Source: Shewanella psychrophila
GTDB lineage: Bacteria > Pseudomonadota > Gammaproteobacteria > Enterobacterales > Shewanellaceae
Assembly: GCF_002005305.1 (NCBI RefSeq)
Contig: NZ_CP014782.1
Coordinates: 5,270,001-5,334,000 of the forward strand
Direction of reading: 5' to 3'
DNA: 64,000 bases
How positions within the stretch are numbered: the stretch's first letter is position 1; each line of letters starts with the position of its first letter. Shown in pieces: positions 7,998 to 15,339 of the stretch. The translations under genes were made by a program, and so were the position numbers. The notes beneath the pieces were generated by a model that made no database searches, was not told the DNA's origin, and was given only the letters and a program-made list of their open reading frames with translations.

Positions 7998-9050
7998 GGC
8001 CTTGTTTCCTAAATCGATTGAACCTTTTGCAGCTTATGTGATCTGATCTTCCAATGTGGTTATTGGAAACATCAAGATGGGTAAAGCTAAGCGTAAAATG
8101 ACCAATTGGTCTCAGTACAATAAGGCATTGATTAATCGAGGGTCCTTGACCTTTTGGATTGATGAGCACGCCATTAGCTCTTGGTGTTGCTCTGAACATC
8201 ACGGCCGCCGTGGCCGTGGGTATATTTACTCTGATGTTGCTATTGAAACTGCATTGGTTGTTAAAGGTGTATTCAACTTATCACTGAGAGCACTAGAAGG
8301 TTTCACTACCTCGGTTTTCCAGCTTATGGATGTGCCACTAACCTCACCAAGCTATAGCTGCATTAGCAAACGTGCCAAGACCGTAAATATCAAATATCGC
8401 TCACCGAGTCGTGGCTCTGTGGCACATGTAGTGATTGATTCAACGGGCCTCAAAGTTTACGGCGAGGGAGAATGGAAGACTCGAAAGCATGGTAAAGAAA
8501 AGCGTCGTACCTGGCGTAAGTTACACCTCGCAGTAGATGCGAATACGCATGAAGTCGTAGCAGCAGAAGTCACTCTGGTTAACGTTGCTGATAATGAAGT
8601 GTTACCCACATTAATCAAGCCGTTAAGAAGACAAATTAAACAAGTTTCTGCTGATGGAGCATACGACACCAAAGCGTGTCACAAACTACTTCAGCGTAAA
8701 GGTTGCAAACCAACTATCCCACCAAGAAGCAGTGCTGGGTTTTGGGAGGATGGGCATCCTCGAAACGAGGCAGTGAGAGCCCTCAAAAATAATGAGTTAG
8801 CGCAATGGAAGAAGGAAAATGACTATCACTTACGGTCGCTATCTGAAACAGCAATGTACCGATATAAGCAACTAATTAGTCCGAAACTTAGCCTACGAGA
8901 TTATAATGCTCAAGTAGGTGAAGCGCTGGCAGGTGTAAAGGCAATGAACAAAGTCATAAGACTAGGAATGCCAGTTAGGAAACAGCCTGCCTAGTTAGCT
9001 CAAACCCTTGGAGTAGCTGCATCTATAGCGAGGATTTGATCAACAACGCC
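7998..9050 (+). mobile_element. IS5-family (IS903-like) element
   Basis: A 1053-bp element with imperfect 18-bp ends (GGCCTTGTTTCCTAAATC and GGCGTTGTTGATCAAATC) and a perfect 9-bp target duplication TATCGAATA at 7989-7997 and 9051-9059, the length expected for the IS903 group. It carries a single intact transposase gene, so it may be active. Confidence 0.93.
8077..8994 (+). CDS. IS5-family transposase (IS903 group)
   Basis: A roughly 305-residue DDE transposase starting MGKAKRKMTNWSQYN. Visible family motifs are YSDVAIETALVVKGVF in the N-terminal domain, HVVIDSTGLKVYGEGEW (first Asp), QVSADGAYDTKACH (second Asp) and SLSETAMYRYKQLIS (the Glu region). An upstream in-frame GTG at 8056 is possible, but the ATG fits the family length. 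No frameshift is seen. Confidence 0.93.
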   Translation: MGKAKRKMTNWSQYNKALINRGSLTFWIDEHAISSWCCSEHHGRRGRGYIYSDVAIETALVVKGVFNLSLRALEGFTTSVFQLMDVPLTSPSYSCISKRAKTVNIKYRSPSRGSVAHVVIDSTGLKVYGEGEWKTRKHGKEKRRTWRKLHLAVDANTHEVVAAEVTLVNVADNEVLPTLIKPLRRQIKQVSADGAYDTKACHKLLQRKGCKPTIPPRSSAGFWEDGHPRNEAVRALKNNELAQWKKENDYHLRSLSETAMYRYKQLISPKLSLRDYNAQVGEALAGVKAMNKVIRLGMPVRKQPA

Positions 9051-9388
9051 TATCGAATATACAAAGGAAAAGAAGCGTTTCAGACTCGCTATTACATAAG
9101 TTCCGCCATTTTATCTCCTGACGAATTAGCCTATGCAGCTCGTGGGCATTGGGCTGTTGAAAATCAGCTTCATTGGGTGTTGGACGTGACTATGAATGAG
9201 GACGCCTGTCAGATATCCAAAGGCGATGGAGCTGAAAACCTCTCAAGGTTACGGCAAGCTACTGTTAATATTCTCAAAAAAGAACCGAGCAAATTAAGTC
9301 TTCGCCGAAAGAGACGCAGAGCATCAATGGATTCTGCATATTTAGATAAGGTCATAAATGCTTAAAAAACATTCACGCTCTTGCCCTG

Positions 9389-9514
9389 GCTAATATTGCC
9401 CTCACTACCCATATATCCATAATCAAGCTGTTCCTTATCGGGTGGTTAGGTGTCTCCTTAATTACCTGGTTAATAGTAAAGCAAGCCATACGGCCTAAAT
9501 ATAGATACCTCTAA
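9389..9514 (+). pseudogene. C-terminal remnant of a membrane protein disrupted by ISAs1
   Basis: Downstream of ISAs1 the frame GCT AAT ATT... stays open to a TAA at 9512-9514 and encodes a hydrophobic segment (IIKLFLIGWLGVSLITWLIV) with a basic tail. It has no start of its own. It is probably the end of a gene cut by the ISAs1/IS30 insertions; the rest of that gene is not present. Confidence 0.4.
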
Positions 9515-9547
9515 GTACCTTAAAACATCGAGTGCAAAATATATAAT

Positions 9548-11473
9548 ATGAAGAATTTTTTTTATTTATTTCTTGTTTTAGTGGCCTCTTGCCACGTACA
9601 AGCTAACCCTCTTTCTGACAATTTTAGACAATATATATTAACCAGCGAGCTGGCTTCCTATCATTCTAGTTTAACAGCTGAAGAGTCGGATGAGTTAATA
9701 GTGACTCAGCTACAAGTCGCAACCGAATGCCTGATAAGTGAAGGAAACTGTGAGCATGTTTTATATTCATTGCGTATTACCTCACAAATCCAAGTTAGAC
9801 AGACTGATTCCCAGCTTCATCAACAGAAATTGCTATATCTTCAAGATTCCTATACTGAATTAGAGCAAGGTCAAAGTCCGATTTATGCGCTATCTATTCC
9901 AGTAGAGTTTGTTCAATCACGTATCGATGTAATGCGTCAACGCCTATTACGAGAAGTTTTAGCTCGTAATACGCAAGCCACGCCAATAGATTTTGTTGGC
10001 TCATACCAAATGTTACGTCAATCTGTGCAAAAAAGTGATCCTAGCGTCCTGTATCTTGAGGACTTCGATGAATCGTTGGATCTAGACAACCCTATTACCC
10101 ACGCCTATATGAGTTTATTGGACTCCGTATTGGTAAACCATTCTGAAAAAAGTCCTTTCGGTACGCAAATGTCAGGGTTAATGAGTTATGAGTTTAAAAG
10201 TCTGGTCAATAGGGAGTTTCGGCCTCAGCGGTGCGTCCAGTGTACCACCACTATTATTGTTGAATACTATAGTGATACAACGACAGAGAAAAGGTATGAG
10301 GAAGTTGATGTAATAGATTTTATGGCAAGGCGAATGCCGAGAATTGCGGGATGGGAAAAACATAGAATCGCTTTTCCATATTATTACCTTAAGGATGTTG
10401 TTCCCTTGCTTTTGTCCTATAAAGTATTTTTTCATGAAAATGCAGCTCACTTTGATTTATATAATGGGGATTTAGATACATTAAACTACGAGGAAATACA
10501 GCTGGTTAGTAACGATATAAAAAATAAAATAGAGAAGATGGGTCTCGCGGTAAACTTTGCGAGCATTATGGAGATGACGTTTAGGTGGTTAACGGCAACA
10601 GGGCAGGTCGAGTCTTTAGCGTCATCAGGTATAGCATTAAATGGGCTGCGATCAAATCAGTTTAACGCTGGAAGTCACAATAAGATTTTTGCGGCAAGCA
10701 TCTTTGCCAATGTTGTGTTGGCGAAAATACCTAGGGTCCTGGAAGGTGAAGTTATGAGGTATGGTTGTGGGCTAGAACAATGGAGCTTACCACCGATTCT
10801 TTATATTCTACTAGAAGATAAGTGTGTGTTTACTCCTTCTTTTAATTCAGGTTCACTTTCCATTACTGCATCGACAACGTTTGATGTTCAAGATCAATAT
10901 GGTTATAACATTTCTGTTTACCATAAGCCAACCAACTCAACGTTATTAACGAGAACCATTTCAAATAAGGAACAAATCACTATTAATCGTGTGGCACTTG
11001 GCGCGTTTAATCTGAATGACATGGTGTTATATATTGATAATACTAACCCTGCTGTGAAATCGGCTGTCGCGGCTATTCAGGTGACTAGCAAACTATTTGA
11101 GTACGATTATGGAGGGGTGGTTAAAAACAATAGTTTTTATTTTGTACAAAGATTACCATATCCAGAGTTCAATAAATTTCGTGGCGAAGAATTTGGTTGC
11201 ACATTAGTCGATCGAAGTGAGTCACAACAAATTAATTGCTTGGAGAGAAAGCTTAATAGCTACAACAACCTTCCCGGTTATTTCTATAAAAACATGGAGC
11301 CGGTGGCGTTCTTGAACCCATACATGCCAATTTCGCTTGATCAAATTCTGATACAACAAGAGGCTGAGCGAATTGTGCGCGAGCGTGAAGAAGCAGAGAA
11401 GATTGAGCGGGCACGCCAAAAATCGGAGCGTACAGGTAGGAGGGTATGTACCAATCCTATGGGAATTTGTTGA
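9548..11473 (+). CDS. Large exported protein of unknown function, 641 aa
   Basis: The N-terminus FFYLFLVLVASCHVQA is a signal peptide. An alternative reading is a lipobox-like VASC, but cleavage at HVQA-NP looks better. The mature part has paired cysteines (ECLISEGNC near residue 62, RCVQC near 227) and a mix of helical and beta regions; the last 40 residues are a charged helix with an Arg/Glu repeat and two cysteines (RRVCTNPMGIC). I recognise no family. It lies between the Tn3 ends with no partner gene, so it may be transposon cargo. The stretch 11474-11652 has no supported gene. Confidence 0.65.
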   Translation: MKNFFYLFLVLVASCHVQANPLSDNFRQYILTSELASYHSSLTAEESDELIVTQLQVATECLISEGNCEHVLYSLRITSQIQVRQTDSQLHQQKLLYLQDSYTELEQGQSPIYALSIPVEFVQSRIDVMRQRLLREVLARNTQATPIDFVGSYQMLRQSVQKSDPSVLYLEDFDESLDLDNPITHAYMSLLDSVLVNHSEKSPFGTQMSGLMSYEFKSLVNREFRPQRCVQCTTTIIVEYYSDTTTEKRYEEVDVIDFMARRMPRIAGWEKHRIAFPYYYLKDVVPLLLSYKVFFHENAAHFDLYNGDLDTLNYEEIQLVSNDIKNKIEKMGLAVNFASIMEMTFRWLTATGQVESLASSGIALNGLRSNQFNAGSHNKIFAASIFANVVLAKIPRVLEGEVMRYGCGLEQWSLPPILYILLEDKCVFTPSFNSGSLSITASTTFDVQDQYGYNISVYHKPTNSTLLTRTISNKEQITINRVALGAFNLNDMVLYIDNTNPAVKSAVAAIQVTSKLFEYDYGGVVKNNSFYFVQRLPYPEFNKFRGEEFGCTLVDRSESQQINCLERKLNSYNNLPGYFYKNMEPVAFLNPYMPISLDQILIQQEAERIVREREEAEKIERARQKSERTGRRVCTNPMGIC

Positions 11474-11675
11474 TATGAGGAATGACCAATTAGTCACTAT
11501 AGTGCGTCTATTAGATTGGCCGATCCAGCGACAATTAGCTTGGCCGGTTGAAGTCCTGTTTAAGGCCCAAAGAAACACTACCCGTTAACCGTTGATAAAT
11601 GGTTGCTTCAATTTGTCAGCTTATGGTTATATTTTATAGCTGCTTTAATGTTGTTCTTCTACCTAGGAATTTCCT

Positions 11676-12480
11676 GTGCGACGTGAGGTCGTATGAAGCG
11701 TTGTTCACCACATATAGAGTGAACCATCTGTATCACCAGATGCCCTAGGAGCCTGAATAAAGTAGCGGATCTGACAATGTAACGAAGTCCATTGGACGGG
11801 AACAGAATCGTGAGAGGACGTTCCTCCTGATAACCACAAATCGGGTGAGTGCTAGGAAGTCAGTATGATGAACATATGTGAATCCACGTAAGATGCGTGA
11901 CACTAGAAGCAGCGGAAGTGGTTTATACGCTGTGGCCAAACGGCAACGAGAGTAGGAAAGAAGTTAGGAAATGTTCTTTCGTGATCAACATACTCTCCGC
12001 ACTAGAGTGGGCATCTTACCTGACATTGCGTGACGTACGGAACACGGTAAGCCTGTATCACTCCCACTGGGAAAGTTATCTGTGAAGATAGCCGATAGTG
12101 GTGCAGGTAAAGGAGGCTTGAGAAAGCTAATGCTGCATTGTAATGATGCAGATACAGACCTTGTGTCTGGCACGAAAGTGAGCCCACTTCCAGCTGGTCT
12201 CCCGTTGCAAGAAAGTTTGAAGAACTTTGTTAATGGAGAAACGCAAATGATGACTTCAACTGAAGTTAGTGCCTCTCCTTACTATGCTCCACGATTATCC
12301 ATTTATTGGAAAGTCATAGAGCAGAAAGTATCAAAGCTTCAAGTTAGTATTGCAAAGGTACCCCTTGTGGTTACCGGGTAAAATAGTACGCCTTTGTGGA
12401 GGCTTGAGCCTAGTGCAGTGAAAGTTGCACGCTGGGTTCTTAGGAGAGCGGCACTTGGTAACAGGTGCCGCTTATCCGAC
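11676..12480 (+). ncRNA. ORF-deleted group II intron (about 805 nt)
   Basis: The 5' end GTGCGACGTGAGGTCG fits the GUGYG start of group II introns. Domain V is a 34-nt hairpin at 12406-12439 (GAGCCTAGTGCAGTG loop-side AAAG, closing GGGTTC) with the catalytic AGC. Domain VI follows with stem GCGGCAC/GTGCCGC, and the intron ends in AC at 12480. An intact bacterial intron of this kind would be two to three kb with a reverse transcriptase in domain IV; here only the first 44 codons of that gene remain, so splicing or mobility would need a protein supplied in trans. It sits inside a repeat, not a gene. Confidence 0.85.
12247..12381 (+). pseudogene. N-terminal remnant of the intron reverse transcriptase/maturase
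   Basis: A 44-codon frame with a good ribosome site (GGAG before ATGATG) encodes YWKVIEQKVSKLQVSIAKV, resembling the conserved W..I....V..LQ.RI.KA start of group II intron reverse transcriptases. It then runs to a stop just before domains V and VI, with no reverse transcriptase, maturase or endonuclease domains. This shows that the intron lost its ORF by internal deletion. Confidence 0.6.
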
Positions 12481-12529
12481 CTTGGAAGCCTCGGTATAGC
12501 TCGGTTTCAGCTTTCTCTTAAGATATTGC

Positions 12530-14170
12530 ATGGTTTACCTGCAGCTATTTAAAGGACTGGCTGATGGTTCCGTGTTCGTTAAAGACAGTAATGGCTATCG
12601 AGCACTTGAAGATGAATTAATCGACATCGAATATTGGACTAATCACAAGCATAGACTGCTCGCTGAACTTAATATGCCACTTCTCTCCATGAGTATCACC
12701 ACATTATTAAGCAGACTTGAGGCCAGTCTCGAACAGAAATATATCGATGTTAATCAGCGGATCGAAACAGGGGAAAACGCCGCGCTGAAGCTGCGATATA
12801 ACAAGCGAAAAGAGTTGGTAAAGTGGACATTGCCTTATGTACGGCTTGATGACGGGATCAATAATCCTTTCTATGAGAAATTACCTGTATCGGGGATCGG
12901 AGATGTGCTTCGATTTGTCGATGAACAAACCGACTTTTTGGCGGCGTTTACTCACCTGCAGCCTAAATACGCGAAAAGTATTCCAGAAGCAGAGGTGCTG
13001 AACGCCTGCATACTTGCCAATGCTACCGGTTTAGAAACTAAAAAAATGAAGGACATTAGTGATATAAAGGAAAAGGATCTCGATAACGTTAATAAAAACT
13101 TTCAACGTAGCCAAACACTCAGTGCAGCCAGTGATGTGATCATGAATCACACCGCCAAACTGCCAATATTTAATCAATATAATTTATCAGACTACGGGGT
13201 ACACGCGAGTGTTGACGGGCAGAAATTCACGACCCGATACAATACGATAAAATCCCGTTACTCGAAAAAATACTTTGGCACGATGCGGGGTCTGGTCATG
13301 TACACTCTTAGTGCCAACCATATGCCTTTATGCTTAAAAGTGATTGGCGCTAACGAGCATGAATCTCACTTCTTACTCGATATAGTAGAAAGTAACACCT
13401 CAGATGTAGAGGTGACAGCGGTTTCAGGTGATATGCATAGCATTAATCGAGTGAACTTTGCTCTGATGAACTTGTTTGGCTATAAATTTATGCCTCGATT
13501 TACCCAAATAGCAGAAACGGCAAATAACAGGTTAGTTGGCTTTAATAACGTATCGAGTTACGAGAAATATATACTCAAACCGAGCAAACAAGTGGATAAG
13601 GCCCTGATCATTAAAGAGTGGGATAACATCCTGCGGATCTTAGTGTCTCTGGCTTTAAAGCAAACCACGCAAAGTCAGGTTGTGCGTAAATTATCATCGT
13701 TTAAAACCAATGCAACACTTAAGGCCCTCATCGCTTTAGATCAAATAATGATGTCTGATTATTTGCTGGACTACATTGATAGCCAAGAGATGCGCTCGGT
13801 GGTGCAAGCTTCTCTATGCCGCGGTGAATCCTATCACCAGTTAAGTGGCACAATAGCCAAGGTCAGTGGTGGAAAATCCCTTAGAGGTAAGAATGAAATA
13901 GAATTGGATATTGCAGCAGAGTCGATCCGGTTAATCGCCAATGCGGTCATTTTCTATAATGCGACGTTACTGGCTTACCTTTATCAATTTTATCTTAAAG
14001 CAGAACCAGATAAAGCGAATAAAATCAGCCGATTATCACCAGTAGCATGGCAGCACATCAGCTTCATTGGAAAATATGAATTTTACAATCGAAGGGTTTC
14101 TATTAATATTCAAGAGGTTATCGATTATTTCATGAGTGATTCTGAAATCAATTTTTTGGCTGCAGCCTAG
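12530..14170 (+). pseudogene. tnpA: Tn3-family transposase, C-terminal half only
   Basis: About 546 residues corresponding to the C-terminal catalytic part of Tn3 transposases, which are usually near 1000 residues. The first Asp lies in VHASVDGQKF (about residue 227), the second in VSGDMHSINRVNF (about 300), and the Glu in RGKNEIELDIAAESIRLIANAVIFYN (about 455). A stop codon lies in frame just upstream, and the preceding sequence is the hairpin repeat and intron, so the N-terminal DNA-binding half is missing. It ends 11 bases before the right terminal repeat. Confidence 0.88.
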
Positions 14171-14180
14171 TGATATCAAG

Positions 14181-14228
14181 GGTTACAGAGGAGCGTGGTG
14201 ACAAACCGTTCTTTTAGTCAGAGAACCC
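14181..14228 (-). repeat. Right terminal inverted repeat of the Tn3-family unit
   Basis: The inverse of 6570-6617 with two mismatches in 48 bases. Its outer side runs straight into an IS6 fragment, while the outer side of the left copy is unrelated, so the borders have been rearranged since insertion. Confidence 0.8.
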
Positions 14229-14462
14229 TTTTATCACAACGATTCAACGTTGAGTGGTCAAAGTGGATATTACGCTCAGCAAATATCTCTTCGATCTCAC
14301 GATAACTGAGTTTATAAGCCAAGTAATAGCGAAGCGCCTGCATGATGATATCAGCTGGATAATGTCTTCCCGAGAAGTTAAGTGTCATGCTGTAGATGTT
14401 CCAAATTAATGTTTTAACATTATCAACACCTTAGTTGGCTTCGTCAACTTTGCGACAGAACC
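14229..14462 (-). mobile_element. IS6-family remnant (5' part)
   Basis: On the minus strand this reads the end GGTTCTGTCGCAAAG (14448-14462) and then the first part of an IS6 transposase, closely like the fragment at 35920-36175 (YYLAYKLSYREIEE). It stops at the Tn3 end, so only about 230 bases remain. Confidence 0.7.
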
Positions 14463-14470
14463 CATTTTGC

Positions 14471-14544
14471 TGCTTACCCATAACGACCTTGGGAGATCTG
14501 ATCGCGCTAACGGAAAAAGGTTCATTCGATTTAGGAAACAAGGC
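14471..14544 (-). mobile_element. IS5-type end remnant
   Basis: The minus strand starts GCCTTGTTTCCTAAATCG and continues AACCTTTTTC..GATCAGATC, matching the left end of the IS5 element at 7998-8060 with small deletions. Only an end of about 75 bases is kept. Confidence 0.55.
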
Positions 14545-14548
14545 ATCG

Positions 14549-14650
14549 ATGAAATATTGTTATTGCTTTGAGCTCAATATTTCACCGCTTAAATTCCTTT
14601 TCCTATCTCATTATTTCTGCTTATCTTTTTGTGGGGATTCGCCGCTCTGA
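14549..14650 (+). other. Short frame repeated at 15211 (MKYC peptide copy 1)
   Basis: A 33-codon frame (MKYCYCFELNISPLKFLF...) with no clear ribosome site. Its first 57 bases are about 80 percent the same as 15211-15267, where the frame reads MKYCRYFELNTSPLKFLL. The two copies flank the bacteriocin gene on both sides. Whether either is translated is unknown; they may be duplicated debris. Confidence 0.3.
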
Positions 14651-14682
14651 TCCCTTTACGCTTCATTTTTCATAGAGCCAAT

Positions 14683-14814
14683 TTACAATAATGCACCTAG
14701 AAAAATGCCAATAGCAAAGCCAATAAGCAACCCTGAAACAAATGACCTCTTGTCATTTATTGTTGAATGCCAACCCTTCCCATTTGAGTTCCAACCATTT
14801 TTATGTTTTTCCAT
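14683..14814 (-). CDS. 43-aa membrane peptide, candidate bacteriocin immunity protein
   Basis: An ATG with a strong ribosome site (AGGAG, six bases upstream) opens a 43-codon frame. It has a polar Asn/Gly/Lys-rich N-terminus (KHKNGWNSNGKGWHS) and a single membrane helix near the C-terminus (SGLLIGFAIGIFLGALL). It lies 56 bases downstream of the bacteriocin precursor gene on the same strand, with only a small hairpin between. Small one-helix proteins directly after class II bacteriocin genes are often immunity proteins; a second bacteriocin component is less likely as it lacks a double-glycine leader. Confidence 0.6.
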   Translation of the reverse strand: MEKHKNGWNSNGKGWHSTINDKRSFVSGLLIGFAIGIFLGALL

Positions 14815-14826
14815 AAATGCTCCTAA

Positions 14827-14849
14827 CTCAGAAGAAGTTATCTTCTGAG
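14827..14849 (-). terminator. Intergenic hairpin between bacteriocin and downstream small gene
   Basis: An 8-bp perfect stem (CTCAGAAG/CTTCTGAG, 7-base loop) lies between the two small genes. Without a U-run it may act as a processing or partial termination signal that lowers expression of the second gene. Confidence 0.45.
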
Positions 14850-14870
14850 CTTTTAGGTTTATTATTCAGA

Positions 14871-15074
14871 CTATTCAGAAGATAAGAAGAGGTTTGAATA
14901 AGTAATTGAAATACTTGCTCCAATCATTCCGGCTGAAAACCATACTGGAGCAGTCGCTCCGGCAACCATAATGCCAACACCAATAGCGACAATTCCCAAT
15001 TGAGAGCTAATAGCAGTACCTTGATCAACACCTCCATTAACCAACTCAATTTCTTTCATTGTTAGTTCTTGCAT
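14871..15074 (-). CDS. Double-glycine leader bacteriocin (microcin-like) precursor, 67 aa
   Basis: The N-terminus MQELTMKEIELVNGG is a classic double-glycine leader (Leu, Ile/Val and GG at the cleavage site), which the C39 peptidase of the neighbouring exporter would cut after GG. The mature peptide is about 52 residues: mostly hydrophobic and Gly/Ala rich (GIVAIGVGIMVAGATAPVWFSAGMIGAS), with no cysteine, fitting a class II, membrane-acting bacteriocin. A good ribosome site (AAGGAAG) precedes the ATG. It lies downstream of the exporter genes on the same strand. Confidence 0.85.
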   Translation of the reverse strand: MQELTMKEIELVNGGVDQGTAISSQLGIVAIGVGIMVAGATAPVWFSAGMIGASISITYSNLFLSSE

Positions 15075-15210
15075 AATATCTTCCTTAATTTAAACTATTT
15101 AACGTTATGTTTGCCTAAGTGTTTAGGGGGGTATTTGACTACCCCAGCCTTAAGCGATTGACCAAAGGCGCGGTTTTCCTCTAAAGTAGCCGCGCTCTTG
15201 TTTTTAACCA

Positions 15211-15339
15211 ATGAAATATTGTCGTTACTTTGAACTCAATACTTCACCGTTAAAATTCCTTTTACGATGCTCCTTTTTACTCATACATCACCTTATTTAT
15301 TCCGTTCCTGTTAATTGCTGCATCTCTTCTGGTGTGTAG
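15211..15339 (+). other. Short frame, MKYC peptide copy 2
   Basis: A 42-codon frame starting MKYCRYFELNTSPLKFLL, overlapping the 3' end of the exporter gene on the opposite strand. It is a diverged copy of 14549-14650. Just before it, GCGCGG/CCGCGC with a following TTTTT forms a terminator-like hairpin near 15168-15205. Translation is unproven. Confidence 0.25.

Larger units (their letters stand above)
7209..9365 (+). pseudogene. ISAs1 transposase, split by IS5 insertion
   Basis: The N-terminal 260 or so residues (7209-7997) contain VHDTIARIICKV, VIAIDGKTLRGS, VTIDAMGTQANIA and FLLAVKGNQNSLH, the DDE_Tnp_ISAs1 pattern; the C-terminal part (from 9060) has GHWAVENQLHWVLDVTMNEDACQ, which holds the catalytic Glu. 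Removing IS5 and one copy of the 9-bp duplication TATCGAATA restores a continuous frame (ITYRIYKGKEAF). The gene is therefore inactive now, but the damage is a single clean insertion. Confidence 0.9.
7110..9388 (+). mobile_element. ISAs1-family element, interrupted by IS5
   Basis: The ends CAGGGCGAGATCGCGAACG (left) and the complement of CAGGGCAAGAGCGTGAATG (right) are typical of ISAs1. A 10-bp direct repeat GCTAATATTG flanks it at 7100-7109 and 9389-9398, proving a simple insertion. An IS5 element occupies 7998-9050. The target lay within a frame that continues as a remnant to 9514. Confidence 0.9.
11653..12511 (+). repeat. Dispersed hairpin repeat split by a group II intron
   Basis: The repeat arm TTCTTCTACCTAGGAATTTCCT ends at 11675 and resumes at 12481 with CTTGGAAGCCTCGGTATAGC. 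Joined, they give the same element as the uninterrupted copies at 6822-6872 and 46983-47035. The comparison fixes both intron boundaries to the base. Confidence 0.8.

Noticed and set aside
11222..11588. Overlapping frames at the end of the 641-aa gene
   Set aside because: They are shadows in other frames of 9548-11473 without ribosome sites or recognisable products.
12082..12246. Coding frame in the 5' part of the group II intron
   Set aside because: This stretch is structural intron RNA (domains I-III); only the part from 12247 resembles the maturase start.
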